A DNA stretch of 64,000 nt from Clostridia bacterium (GCA_017513095.1 JAFWDJ010000005.1:44557-108556); one strand, 5' to 3'; counted from the stretch's first letter, positions 27,661 to 36,379 are shown. Numbers and translations are program-made. Notes: generated by a model not told the origin, from the letters alone.

Positions 27661-27696
27661 ACGGCCTCAGCGAAACCGCTGAGGCCGTGATTTTTT
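27661..27696 (+). terminator. terminator between convergent genes
   Basis: Perfect 12-bp stem ACGGCCTCAGCG / CGCTGAGGCCGT with AAAC loop followed by GATTTTTT on the plus side. On the minus strand it is followed by TTTTCG, so it may also serve the opposing operon. Confidence 0.85.
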
Positions 27697-27706
27697 ATGT
27701 TTTATT

Positions 27707-28456
27707 TCAGCTCAATACGCTGCCGCAGTATTCGCAGCAGTTTGAAGCCGTGGGAACGGTCTGCGCGCCGCATGCGGGGCACTTTACGGGGCCCTTCGGA
27801 GCCGCGTCCTCACGCCCGATGTTGCGGACTTCGGTAAGCGCGTCCTTGATCTCCTTCGCCATCGCCTCAAATTCGCGATAGTCGACGCTGCTCTGCGGGT
27901 CGGGCGCAAGCTTTGCTATCGTGGGGCTTTGGGGATTTGTTACGATGCTCGAAGGATTAAGCCTGAATCTTATCGTATCGAAATAAGGAGTGTTTACCCT
28001 TATTATCATATCGAAATCGTAGCTGAACGTATAGCGGGGCGGGATGAAGCTCACGAGCTTTCCGTCTGCGTCCTTGCGCTTTTCTTCGTGCCTGTTTTCG
28101 GCTATATCGAGGTCGCAGCCCGTTACCTGCGAAAAGGAGATAACGTCGGGGTTTGCCTTTTCAAGATCGCGCTCACGCGTTACCATGAACTTCTTTGCGT
28201 CCTCGTCTATGATAAGCTTCATGTTTACGCCGAAGGTGCGCGTCGTATTGAATGCCGCTACCTGTTCGCGGTTTGCCTCGCGGTAGGCAAGCTGCTCCTC
28301 TATCTGCGCAACGGTGCTGCTCCGCCTTTCGGAGAACCACGGCGAAAGCTTCGCGGCGCAGTTTTTGCACATATTGCCGTCGTCAAGCTTGCGGTTTCCT
28401 AAAAGGCCTATTTCGCCGCCGCATATCGAGCATGATTTTTTACTGAACAATCCCAT
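27707..28456 (-). CDS. DUF4428-like zinc-ribbon protein
   Basis: 249-residue cytosolic protein of unknown function. The N-terminus (KKSCSICGGEIGLLGNRKLDDGNMCKNCAAKL) holds two CxxC pairs typical of DUF4428 zinc-ribbon domains. The middle is a beta-rich region, and the C-terminus has another zinc ribbon (CPACG...CCEYCG). It is the last gene of a four-gene minus-strand cluster, 17 bp after the preceding gene, with an AAAGGAG ribosome binding site. Zinc ribbons at both ends suggest protein or nucleic-acid contacts; nothing more can be said from sequence. Confidence 0.7.
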   Translation of the reverse strand: MGLFSKKSCSICGGEIGLLGNRKLDDGNMCKNCAAKLSPWFSERRSSTVAQIEEQLAYREANREQVAAFNTTRTFGVNMKLIIDEDAKKFMVTRERDLEKANPDVISFSQVTGCDLDIAENRHEEKRKDADGKLVSFIPPRYTFSYDFDMIIRVNTPYFDTIRFRLNPSSIVTNPQSPTIAKLAPDPQSSVDYREFEAMAKEIKDALTEVRNIGREDAAPKGPVKCPACGAQTVPTASNCCEYCGSVLS

Positions 28457-28473
28457 ATTTAAAACTCCTTTCG

Positions 28474-28980
28474 CTATTTTCTGTATTCGTTAAGAATGCT
28501 TCTTACCTCATTTATGATGCCGGCGCCCTCCTTCGGAAGCTCAAGGTCGCTCGAAAGCTCTGTCCTCTCGCCGTCCGCCCAGAAGATGACGGCCCGTGTC
28601 GGCGCGTCGAGCGCGATGAACTCGCTTAGCGGAAGCTCGCCCCAGAAGGGCACGCCGCGTTCGGCGTAAAGCGCCTTTACGCGCTCCAGCGCCTCATAAG
28701 GAACGGTGTAGCTCTCATCTTTGTTCTCCCCGCCGACGTAGGACGTTTCGCGGTATGTAAGCACGGCGTTCCCGTCGGGGGAGGGCTCGAGCGTTATATC
28801 GATATCAACGCCCTCCATACCGCCGTAGGACATATATTCGACCTTGAAATCCGCGATTTCGTCCGGCGATATCGTGCGCTTTTTGCCGGTATACTTGCCG
28901 AACGCCAAAACGACGGCAAATACTATGGCGGCCGCGCAGATGAGGACGACTATTCTTTTGGCTTTTGATTTTTTATCCAT
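28474..28980 (-). CDS. membrane-anchored hypothetical protein (paralogue A)
   Basis: 168 residues with a basic start (MDKKSKAKR) and one N-terminal membrane segment (IVVLICAAAIVFAVVLAF), so the rest is probably outside the cell. The exported part shares the pattern ESY..P.E......Y......WG.LP with the neighbouring 170-residue protein (28999-29511), so the two are paralogues. It has a ribosome binding site (CAGGGGGCC) and lies 18 bp after that neighbour. No known domain was recognised. Confidence 0.65.
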   Translation of the reverse strand: MDKKSKAKRIVVLICAAAIVFAVVLAFGKYTGKKRTISPDEIADFKVEYMSYGGMEGVDIDITLEPSPDGNAVLTYRETSYVGGENKDESYTVPYEALERVKALYAERGVPFWGELPLSEFIALDAPTRAVIFWADGERTELSSDLELPKEGAGIINEVRSILNEYRK

Positions 28981-28998
28981 GTTTTCGGCCCCCTGGGC

Positions 28999-29511
28999 TT
29001 ACTGCTCGCTTATATGCTTGTGCTCTCTGTATTGATTGAGAAGCTCGTAGGTATCTTCGAGTATCTTTTTCTTGCCCTCGGGGAATACCATGTTGCTGTA
29101 AAGCGTCGTGCGCACGTACGGCGTTTCAAACTTTACCATTACGGTGGGCTCGTTTTCCGGCTCCTCATCGCTGTAGGGGAGATTGCCCCAGCTTTCGACC
29201 TGATAAGCTACATACATGTCCCGAAATTCGTTGAACACCTCGATAGGGAGCATATAGCTTTCATATATGTCCCGCCCGTCGGCTGATTCCTTGCCGCGCA
29301 CGGAAAGCTGCGCCGAAAAGTCGGGCGCTCTTTTCATTATAAGCTCGAGGTCTTTGCCGTCGGGCCCTCCGAATATCCTGTATTCGCAGTAGTTTACGTC
29401 GAACTCATCCTTAAGCTCCTTGAATTTAAGCAATCCGCGCGCCTTTAATATGGCGGCTGCCGCTACTATAACGCCGATTACGATGAGTATGTTAAGTACG
29501 GCCTGGTTCAT
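28999..29511 (-). CDS. membrane-anchored hypothetical protein (paralogue B)
   Basis: 170 residues with an N-terminal membrane segment (LNILIVIGVIVAAAAIL) and a probable extracellular domain. The motif YESYMLPIEVFNEF...VESWGNLPYSD matches DESYTVPYEALERV...VPFWGELPLSE in the next gene, evidence of duplication. The start follows AAAGGAGGAG. It lies 17 bp after the lipoprotein gene and is almost surely co-transcribed with it. Confidence 0.65.
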   Translation of the reverse strand: MNQAVLNILIVIGVIVAAAAILKARGLLKFKELKDEFDVNYCEYRIFGGPDGKDLELIMKRAPDFSAQLSVRGKESADGRDIYESYMLPIEVFNEFRDMYVAYQVESWGNLPYSDEEPENEPTVMVKFETPYVRTTLYSNMVFPEGKKKILEDTYELLNQYREHKHISEQ

Positions 29512-29528
29512 AAGAAAAACTCCTCCTT

Positions 29529-31625
29529 TTATTCGTCATACCGTGTGAAGTCGTATACGTATTTGAGATTTGAAACGGTCGAAACGTGTCCGTCCATAAG
29601 GCTTATCGCGGGGCTCCATTCCAATATTTCGCCCGCGCCGTCAACGACGGTAATAAGCGTGTCGGGCATTATTTCGCTTACGTTGCATTTTAACAAAAAC
29701 GGCGCGCCGTCCTCGCTTTTATAAAGAATCTCCTTCGCTTCGCCCTGATAATCGTTTTCCTCGCCTATATACCAGGCGCTTACCGTGACGGAGGCGTTCT
29801 CGTCGCGGGGGATGACAAGATAGAGCTCCTCGCCCTGCTCAACACAGACGAAGCGGTTTGCCGGAACTGACGTAAGGAAGTCAAAGTCTTCGGCGTATCC
29901 GCTGCCTTCAAATATCGTATTGTAATATTCGCGGTATTCGTCGAGGTCATTTGCCGCGCGGTCAACGTATCCGATGAAGACAACGCCGCACGGATAGTCC
30001 TCGTCTAAAAGCACCTGACGCTGCATAACGACGGGGTCCCAGAATCCCGGGTCCTCGCCGTACCCGCCCCAGTAGAGCGCGAACACCTCGTCCGACGGAA
30101 GTCCGCCGAAGCTATTGCCGTCGTCTCCGATTGTAAAGGACGCTCTTACAACGGTCTCGCCGTCGGCAAGAAGAAAGTCGCTGTACGTCGCGTCGTCGGT
30201 GCGGATGCGCGTCACAACGTCGCCCGGCTCGAGCGTAAGTATTTCATCGGTCTCGGCGCCGTTTGCGTCTAAAACGGTCGTGTCAAGCTCGGCGAAAACT
30301 CTGTATATCGTGGGATACTCTATCGTAAAGAAGCCGTTCTCGGCTGAGGGCATACCGTTTTCATCGGCCGCGAACACGTCCCATCCGCGGTCGACGGTTA
30401 TGTCCCTGACGGCGGCGTCGAGCCTGAAGCTGTTCGGGTCGGTGGGTATCTCAAGCTTTGCGCGGTATACTTCCTCGTCGTCGGGCTCAGCGCCCGTGTA
30501 TACCGAGTGCATCCCGTACGGAGCCTCGCCGACCTTTTTTATCGTTCCCGCCGAAATGTCGAAGACCGTAAGCATGGGGAAGCCGTCGAGGTCCTGACCG
30601 AATATGTATAGATACGTATTGCCGCTGTCCGTGTGCATCAGCATGGGCTGCTCGCTGTACGACTCATAATCCTCGGTGAAGTTTTCGTCGTCAAGGGTTA
30701 TCGTCACGTTCTCAAACGAGCCGTATTCGTTCGTAACGCCCGAAACGCAGATGCGGTCCATATCGCCGTCGCCGTCAGTATCATAGAAGGAGTGAGTGTA
30801 GGATAAAAGCTGCACGCCGTAAGCCTCGGGCACTGTCTTGTATTCGTCCGCTATGAGGTCGGGGTACTCCGCGAACGGTATCGGAACGATCTGTACGCCG
30901 TAAGCGTAGGGCGCGATTTCGTAGGGGTTGAAATATAGCGTGAGCGCGTCGTACTCGAGCGTCCAGAAGATGGTGTCGGCGTTCTGCTCGACGTATTCTT
31001 CAATATCGAGCCCCTCGTAGAATTCAACGTCGCCGCAGTATTTTTCAATCTGCGCCGCAACAACGGCGGGCAGCGCGCTCATATCCGTCACAACGTCCGA
31101 AAGCGCAAGCTCGCGTCCCGTCTGCGAATCGTAGGTCCTGCCGTAGAACGAATACATGCCGTGTGCGCCGCCGCTGAACATATACGTGTTGTAAAGCAGG
31201 CTTAAAACGGTGCTGTCGGCGCGTCTTACGGTGAAATCCGATTTAAGCTCAAATCTCGAGAAGTATTCTCCGGCATATTCGGCCTCGTCTTTCGCGCCCT
31301 CTATCATGCTCTCGTATTCGCTTTTCATGCCCGCCTTCGACTGTTCGTTCTGCGCCGAAAGCGCCTCGGAAAGCGCGGGATATTCGGCTGCGCATTCGTC
31401 CGAAAGCGCGGGAAGCGAATATTCGCACAGCGCGAGCGTTGTGAAGTATTCGCTGCTCCATTCAACGAACGAGAACTTCTCCGCCGTAAGCGACAAAAGC
31501 CCGGAGGACGCCTCTGAAACGTCCGGCGTTTCTTCCTTTTTGGCGCTGTTTGTACCGCCCGAGCAGGACGCAAGACAGAAGGCCATGAACGCTGCAAGGA
31601 TTATAAGTGATACTGCTTTTTTCAT
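29529..31625 (-). CDS. large lipoprotein with DUF3298/RsiV-like domain
   Basis: 698-residue exported lipoprotein. The lipobox LASC places the lipidated Cys at residue 21. Residues about 45-275 resemble the DUF4163/DUF3298 region of PdaC- and RsiV-type proteins (SGGAHGMYSFYGRTYDSQTGRELALSD is the signature-like stretch). A segment with YDTDGDGDMDRICVSG resembles a calcium-binding FG-GAP/EF-loop. The rest is unassigned. It is the first gene of the four-gene minus-strand cluster; the ribosome binding site is GGAGG. A probable promoter lies about 60-100 bp upstream, with TATAAT-like boxes on the minus strand near 31700. In RsiV the domain binds lysozyme; that ligand is not implied here. Confidence 0.7.
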   Translation of the reverse strand: MKKAVSLIILAAFMAFCLASCSGGTNSAKKEETPDVSEASSGLLSLTAEKFSFVEWSSEYFTTLALCEYSLPALSDECAAEYPALSEALSAQNEQSKAGMKSEYESMIEGAKDEAEYAGEYFSRFELKSDFTVRRADSTVLSLLYNTYMFSGGAHGMYSFYGRTYDSQTGRELALSDVVTDMSALPAVVAAQIEKYCGDVEFYEGLDIEEYVEQNADTIFWTLEYDALTLYFNPYEIAPYAYGVQIVPIPFAEYPDLIADEYKTVPEAYGVQLLSYTHSFYDTDGDGDMDRICVSGVTNEYGSFENVTITLDDENFTEDYESYSEQPMLMHTDSGNTYLYIFGQDLDGFPMLTVFDISAGTIKKVGEAPYGMHSVYTGAEPDDEEVYRAKLEIPTDPNSFRLDAAVRDITVDRGWDVFAADENGMPSAENGFFTIEYPTIYRVFAELDTTVLDANGAETDEILTLEPGDVVTRIRTDDATYSDFLLADGETVVRASFTIGDDGNSFGGLPSDEVFALYWGGYGEDPGFWDPVVMQRQVLLDEDYPCGVVFIGYVDRAANDLDEYREYYNTIFEGSGYAEDFDFLTSVPANRFVCVEQGEELYLVIPRDENASVTVSAWYIGEENDYQGEAKEILYKSEDGAPFLLKCNVSEIMPDTLITVVDGAGEILEWSPAISLMDGHVSTVSNLKYVYDFTRYDE

Positions 31626-31763
31626 AAGTACGCCTCCGTGTTTGTTTGGCGTGTTTTCCGCCTTAAATCGTGAATGTTTGCGATGTGTTTATTATCTATA
31701 TTATAGTAATACAATTTACGCGCATTATCAAGTGTCACTTTTTCGCGGAAGCGCTTAAAAAAG

Positions 31764-31797
31764 CATAAAAAAGGCGCCTCCGCACCGGAGACGCCTT
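31764..31797 (-). terminator. terminator of the SASP gene
   Basis: Stem AAGGCG-c-CTCCG / CGGAG-a-CGCCTT with a CAC loop (31771-31797). On the minus strand it is followed by a run of six T. Confidence 0.85.
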
Positions 31798-31812
31798 CGC
31801 TTTTTTTCAGAC

Positions 31813-32016
31813 TTATTTGGAGAGACTTTCCTCGTAAGCCTGTATCATCTTCTTGACCATCTGGCCGCCGATAGAACCGGCCTGTCTCGAGGTAAGATCG
31901 CCGTTATAGCCCTGATTTAAGCTTACGCCGACTTCGCTGGCCGCTTCCATCTTAAATCTGTTCATGGCGTCCTTAGCCTTCGGGACCGAAAGCTTATTGC
32001 TGTTGTTACGGGACAT
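31813..32016 (-). CDS. alpha/beta-type small acid-soluble spore protein
   Basis: 67-residue DNA-binding protein that coats and protects chromosomal DNA in dormant spores and is degraded by the GPR protease at germination. The sequence has the GPR-cleavage context (EAASEVGVSL), the conserved GYNGDLTSRQAGSIGGQMVK block and a Lys-rich end, all typical of alpha/beta SASPs. The ribosome binding site is AGGAG. It forms a single-gene unit with its own terminator. Expression in the forespore under sigma-G is expected for the family; I did not find a convincing sigma-G promoter upstream. Confidence 0.95.
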   Translation of the reverse strand: MSRNNSNKLSVPKAKDAMNRFKMEAASEVGVSLNQGYNGDLTSRQAGSIGGQMVKKMIQAYEESLSK

Positions 32017-32297
32017 AATATCTCCTGTCCGCCCGCATTTTCGGGCTCTCGTTTTAAAAAGAATTCTTAATCCGCAATCGGATTACACGCATATTATCTG
32101 CGCGAGAAAGCGAACATATGCTTGGGAAAGTATGTCGGAAAAGGGGGAGATTACGGAGTATGGCCGCGGTTTAAGCCGACAAATCGAGCGTATTTTTAAA
32201 ATTTTACGTCGGTATATGCAAAAACGGAATTATTCGGTATAATAATGAAAGAAAAATCTATTGTTATCCCCTTTTACGCAGAAAGGAGAAACCGATA

Positions 32298-33335
32298 ATG
32301 AAACCGTTTGCGCCAAAGACGATTGAGAAAAAATACGCATCGCTTGGGCTTTCGAAGGAAACGATCGATCTGCTTCACGCTTACTACCTTTGTTTTGCTA
32401 ATTTATACGGCGTGATTTCCGTGGGCGATGCGTGGAACGTCTTCAAGCATTACGAGGGGAGCAAATTGCTGCGCAAGAAAGATTTCATCGCGGCCTCCGG
32501 CATCGTCCAAAGAGAGGCGGATCATCCGTACACGGTGCTTGAACTGAAGCAGGCCTATAAAGGGGAAACGACCGACGATCCCGCCGAGCGCCTCATAGTG
32601 AACAACAGATTGATAGGTACCGGGCTGCGAAAATACGTACTGCTGTATAATACCGAAGATATGCAGGGGAACAAGCCTTACTATTTGCCCGCCGAAAAGG
32701 CGATGCTTATGGCCTTTGTCGAGGACAGGTTTTTCCTTTCCGAGGAAGGAAAACAAATGGTTCGTTTTTTGGGCGGACTGAAAACGGGCGGCAAATACAA
32801 AACATACGACGGAGTGCCGCGCGGCGATATACTTGATACGGACGGGAATCCCGCCGGGGGCAGGCGTCTTTCAGATTTTGTATTCTATACGCAAGAGGAG
32901 CAATTTGAGATAGGCTTCGTTAAAAGCGACGCGAAAAAAGAGAAGCTGCGGCAGGAATACAAGAAGACCGCGCTTGATAAAATGCTGGATTTAATATTCA
33001 TAGAAATTCAAACAGGGGGATATAGGCCGGAAAAGGGCATGGGGAATACGCTGAAACTTTTATTTGAGTTTCTTGACAGAGAGCTGGGCGCAGACCTGAC
33101 CCGTGCGCAGTATGAACGGTTTTTAAAGCTTTATACGGATTTGAACAATCACAGCAATCTCTGGCTGAACTGCGGCTGGCAGCCCGTTGAGCTGGGGCGC
33201 CGCAGTCCGCATAAGGGGCCCGCGGTCATTTACGCGGGACCGAATATGAAAAAGATGTTCGAGGATGGCACGCTGGATCGGGCGGAATACGAAAAAGAGC
33301 TTGCGTCCCTCGGTATAAGACTGATAGTTGAATAA
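32298..33335 (+). CDS. hypothetical protein, weakly SEC-C-associated type
   Basis: 345-residue cytosolic protein that I do not recognise with confidence. The N-terminus (LLHAYYLCFANLYGVISVGDAWNVF) resembles the opening of Firmicutes proteins that often carry a C-terminal SEC-C metal-binding motif, and the segment NNHSNLWLNCGWQPVELGRR resembles the NxxRxWxxxGxxPxEL stretch of those proteins. The CxCx(8)HC zinc motif itself is absent. The ribosome binding site is AGGAG, and a TATAAT (32238-32243) with a poor -35 lies 55 bp upstream. The next gene (GNAT) follows after 30 bp. Confidence 0.6.
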   Translation: MKPFAPKTIEKKYASLGLSKETIDLLHAYYLCFANLYGVISVGDAWNVFKHYEGSKLLRKKDFIAASGIVQREADHPYTVLELKQAYKGETTDDPAERLIVNNRLIGTGLRKYVLLYNTEDMQGNKPYYLPAEKAMLMAFVEDRFFLSEEGKQMVRFLGGLKTGGKYKTYDGVPRGDILDTDGNPAGGRRLSDFVFYTQEEQFEIGFVKSDAKKEKLRQEYKKTALDKMLDLIFIEIQTGGYRPEKGMGNTLKLLFEFLDRELGADLTRAQYERFLKLYTDLNNHSNLWLNCGWQPVELGRRSPHKGPAVIYAGPNMKKMFEDGTLDRAEYEKELASLGIRLIVE

Positions 33336-33365
33336 TAAAAAACACACCCCCGAGGAGGCTTTCCC

Positions 33366-33884
33366 ATGGAATTCATAAAATGCACGATGCGCCATCTTGA
33401 GCCGGCGGCGCGGCTTTACGCCGATACGCTTTCATATCTTGAAGCGACGGTGAATTATCCCAGGTGGACGAAGGATTACCCAAGCGAGGCCAGCGTGCGC
33501 GAGGCCATAGAGCGCGGCGAACAGTACGCCTGCTTAGAGGACGGCCGCGTGATCGGCGCCGTCGTGTTAAACGACGACCCGCGCGGCGATTACGGCGCGG
33601 GCGAGTGGAGCCGCACACTTTGCGAGGGTGAATATCTCGTTATACATACACTGGCGGTCGACCCGTCGAAAAAGGGAAGGGGCGTGGGCGGATTTATCGT
33701 CGATCGCTGCATCGAACACGCGAAAAAAGAGGGATACGCGGCGATAAGGATAGACGTCGTGCCCGACAACTACCCCGCCCTTGCGCTGTATAAGAAAAAA
33801 GGCTTTACCTTCGCGGGCGAGAGGGACTTGAAGCGGAACATAGATTTCATCCCGACGTTCGTGCTGTACGAATTGAACTTTTAA
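33366..33884 (+). CDS. GNAT family N-acetyltransferase
   Basis: 172-residue acetyltransferase. The acetyl-CoA-binding motif A is present as VDPSKKGRGVGGFIVDRCIEHAKKEG, with the Q/RxxGxG/A loop read as KGRGVG, followed by the motif-B part NYPALALYKKKGFTFAGER. The acceptor substrate cannot be predicted. The start follows GAGGAG. It is probably co-transcribed with the upstream hypothetical gene, and a strong terminator follows. Confidence 0.85.
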   Translation: MEFIKCTMRHLEPAARLYADTLSYLEATVNYPRWTKDYPSEASVREAIERGEQYACLEDGRVIGAVVLNDDPRGDYGAGEWSRTLCEGEYLVIHTLAVDPSKKGRGVGGFIVDRCIEHAKKEGYAAIRIDVVPDNYPALALYKKKGFTFAGERDLKRNIDFIPTFVLYELNF

Positions 33885-33910
33885 GGCTTATTCTGACGAA
33901 AAAACACCGA

Positions 33911-33946
33911 AAATATGACCGTATTTCGTGATACGGTCATATTTTT
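33911..33946 (+). terminator. Rho-independent terminator
   Basis: 14-bp perfect stem AAATATGACCGTAT / ATACGGTCATATTT with a 6-base loop and T-run. Confidence 0.92.
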
Positions 33947-33966
33947 TCGATTATTAAAAATTTTTG

Positions 33967-33995
33967 TTGCAATTTGCGGAATTTTAAGGTACAAT
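33967..33995 (+). promoter_or_regulatory. sigma-A promoter for the tryptophanase-like gene
   Basis: TTGCAA (33967-33972), 17-bp spacer, TACAAT (33990-33995), 84 bp before the start codon. Confidence 0.75.
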
Positions 33996-34079
33996 ATTTC
34001 ACGCGACTATTTATTATCAGAGTCAAGTTTTAATCTGATAAAGCGTTAAATTAAAAATATATTCAATGGAGGGCATGAC

Positions 34080-35528
34080 ATGCCGCAGATAAAATTCTAC
34101 AAGCGCGACCCCATCCCGATGGAAATGCACAAGGTAAAGATAGTACAGAAGCTCAATCTTCTTCCCGCGGACGAGCGTCTCAAGAAGATGTACGACGCCG
34201 GCTTTAACACGTTCCAGCTTCACAACGGCGATATTTTTATGGATATGCTCACTGACTCCGGCGTAAACGCGATGAGCGACAATATGCAGTCGGCCATGCT
34301 TCGCGCCGACGACGCATATGCGGGAAGCGAGACGTTCTTCCGCATGAGGGACAAGCTCGAAGAGATATTCGGAATAAAATACTTCCTGCCCGCGCATCAG
34401 GGACGCGCCTGCGAGAATATCCTCGCGACGTATTTCGTTAAGCCCGACAGCTGCGTTATCATGAATTATCACTTCACGACCGCAAAGGCTCATATAACGC
34501 GACTCAAGGGACGCGTTGAGGAGCTTGTGGCCGACGCGGGCCTTATCGCAAAGAGCGACCTGCCGTTCAAGGGCGATATGGACCTTGACAAGCTTGAGGC
34601 CTGCATAAAGAAGGAGACGCCCGAAAACGTGGCGTTCATCCGCATTGAGGCGGGCACGAACCTTATCGGCGGCCAGCCCATATCGTACTCGAACATGAAG
34701 GCCGTGACGGAGATCGCGAAAAAATACGGCATAGTTACCGTTATGGACGCATCGCTCCTTCAGGACAACATATACTTCAATAAGATCCGCGAGGAAGGCT
34801 TAAAGGATAAAACGCCCGCCGAGATTTTAAGAATGATAGCCGATCTTTTCGATATCATCTACTTCTCGGGCAGAAAGTTCGGCTTTGCCCGCGGCGGCGG
34901 CATACTCGTGCGCGACGAGAAGCTTTTCCACTCGATGGAGGACCTCGTTCCGATGTTCGAGGGCTTCCTCACCTACGGCGGCATGTCCGTAAAGGAGATG
35001 GAGGCCATGACCGTGGGCTTCGACGAATCGCTCGATATGGACATAATATCGCAGGGCCCGCAGTTCATAGATTACTGCGTAAAGAAGCTCGACGAATACG
35101 GCGTACCCGTTATAACTCCCGGCGGCGGCCTCGGCGCGCACCTTAACGCGATGGAATTTGTTAGTCACATTCCGCAGCAGCAGTATCCGGCGGGCGCTCT
35201 CGTATGCGCAATGTACCTCTGCGGCGGTATTCGCGGCATGGAGAGAGGCACGCTTTCCGAGGAACGTAACGCCGACGGCAGCGAACGCTTCGCTTCGATG
35301 GAGCTCGTTCGTCTCGCTCTGCCGCGCCGCGTCTTCACGCTTTCGCAGACGGAATACGTTATCGACCGCGTAAAGTGGGTATACGACCACAGGGAGATGA
35401 TAGGCGGCTTAAGGTTCACGCACGAGCCCGCAACGCTCCGCTTCTTCACGGGTATTTTAGAGCCCGTATCCGATTGGCCCGAAAAGCTTATTGCGGCATA
35501 CAAGGCCGAATTCGGCGAGGATCAGTAA
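34080..35528 (+). CDS. tnaA: tryptophanase / tyrosine phenol-lyase family PLP enzyme
   Basis: 482-residue beta-eliminating lyase that would cleave tryptophan to indole, pyruvate and ammonia (or tyrosine to phenol). Family hallmarks: LTDSGVNAMSDNMQSAM, the PAHQGRACENI stretch, the aspartate that contacts the PLP ring in VMDASLLQDN, and the PLP lysine in YFSGRKFGFARGGG. It is closer to the clostridial/fusobacterial branch than to E. coli TnaA, as judged by recalled sequence pattern. The substrate, Trp or Tyr, cannot be settled by eye. It has its own promoter and terminator, so it is monocistronic. I see no TnaC-like leader peptide. Confidence 0.85.
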   Translation: MPQIKFYKRDPIPMEMHKVKIVQKLNLLPADERLKKMYDAGFNTFQLHNGDIFMDMLTDSGVNAMSDNMQSAMLRADDAYAGSETFFRMRDKLEEIFGIKYFLPAHQGRACENILATYFVKPDSCVIMNYHFTTAKAHITRLKGRVEELVADAGLIAKSDLPFKGDMDLDKLEACIKKETPENVAFIRIEAGTNLIGGQPISYSNMKAVTEIAKKYGIVTVMDASLLQDNIYFNKIREEGLKDKTPAEILRMIADLFDIIYFSGRKFGFARGGGILVRDEKLFHSMEDLVPMFEGFLTYGGMSVKEMEAMTVGFDESLDMDIISQGPQFIDYCVKKLDEYGVPVITPGGGLGAHLNAMEFVSHIPQQQYPAGALVCAMYLCGGIRGMERGTLSEERNADGSERFASMELVRLALPRRVFTLSQTEYVIDRVKWVYDHREMIGGLRFTHEPATLRFFTGILEPVSDWPEKLIAAYKAEFGEDQ

Positions 35529-35539
35529 TCGGGCTGTCA

Positions 35540-35563
35540 AAAAAGGGCCGGACCGCCGAAAAA
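35540..35563 (+). repeat. 24-bp repeat copy 2 (after tnaA)
   Basis: Identical to 3776-3799, in the same position just after a stop codon and before a terminator. Confidence 0.6.
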
Positions 35564-35576
35564 GATATAGACCCAG

Positions 35577-35606
35577 AGGACGGGAGTTTTCCCGTCCTTA
35601 TTTTTT
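35577..35606 (+). terminator. Rho-independent terminator after tnaA
   Basis: Stem AGGACGGG / CCCGTCCT, then TATTTTTT. Confidence 0.88.
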
Positions 35607-35616
35607 CTCTTCATGC

Positions 35617-35645
35617 TGGAAAATTGCAGAATTTGAGAGTATAAT
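35617..35645 (+). promoter_or_regulatory. probable promoter for the 191-residue lipoprotein gene
   Basis: TGGAAA (35617-35622), 17-bp spacer, perfect TATAAT (35640-35645), about 40 bp before the start codon. Confidence 0.55.
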
Positions 35646-35683
35646 ATAAGAAAACGAGCCTGACGGCGCGGCGGGGTGATTTT

Positions 35684-36259
35684 ATGAAAAAGATAATTTT
35701 ACTTACGGCACTTATTCTTGCGGCGGCGCTTTGCGGCTGTACGGACGGCGCGAAGAACGAGCCGAAGAACGATACCGCCGACGCCGCGTCAATCGAAAGC
35801 GCGGAAGGCGGGCTTCCCGTGAATGAAACGAACGACGGCGTAAATATAGACGACCTTCTTGACTGCGCGGGCTTTTTGGGACTTACCCCGCAGGAAGCGG
35901 GCATACCGAACGCCGTTATAGACGACTCCTCGGGCGTGATTATAAAAACTTACGCTGACGGCGGCATTTTCGGGGTGAAGGATTACGCGGTGATATACTT
36001 TGCGCGCGGCGCGGACGGCGAAGAGCTTCGCGTTGAAAGCGTGTGGATACATGTAAAGGGCGTGGGCTTTGACAAGTGCCGCGGGGAGCTTGCGGCAAAG
36101 TACGGCGAGCCGCTCTTTGAGGGCGAGGAGCCCTACGTCGAGGCAAACGGCGGCGCAGTCATGTGGGCTGAGTTTCGCGACGGCGATACGGTGATACGCC
36201 TGTCGAACGCGAGCGAGCGCGAATACGATGAGATAGAGATATATAAGTCCGCCGGGTAA
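35684..36259 (+). CDS. lipoprotein of unknown function
   Basis: 191 residues with a lipoprotein signal peptide (MKKIILLTALILAAALCGC; lipidated Cys19 in LCGC). After a polar acidic linker comes a small alpha/beta domain (LDCAGFLGLTPQEAGIP onward) that ends in SNASEREYDEIEIYKS. No catalytic motif is recognised. It has a promoter of its own. The two following genes encode another lipoprotein and a small membrane protein. Confidence 0.7.
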   Translation: MKKIILLTALILAAALCGCTDGAKNEPKNDTADAASIESAEGGLPVNETNDGVNIDDLLDCAGFLGLTPQEAGIPNAVIDDSSGVIIKTYADGGIFGVKDYAVIYFARGADGEELRVESVWIHVKGVGFDKCRGELAAKYGEPLFEGEEPYVEANGGAVMWAEFRDGDTVIRLSNASEREYDEIEIYKSAG

Positions 36260-36283
36260 ATTTTAAAATCCGTGCGGAACAAA

Positions 36284-36299
36284 ACGAAGCGCGCTTCGT
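36284..36299. repeat. 16-bp perfect palindrome
   Basis: ACGAAGCGCGCTTCGT lies in the 120-bp gap before the second lipoprotein gene. It could be an operator; no promoter boxes of good quality flank it. Confidence 0.4.
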
Positions 36300-36379
36300 C
36301 ATAAACGGTATAAAACGCCGATACGGGCATATCCGCTCTGAGGCGCTTATAAAAAATAACGATAAAAGGAGTAAAAATC

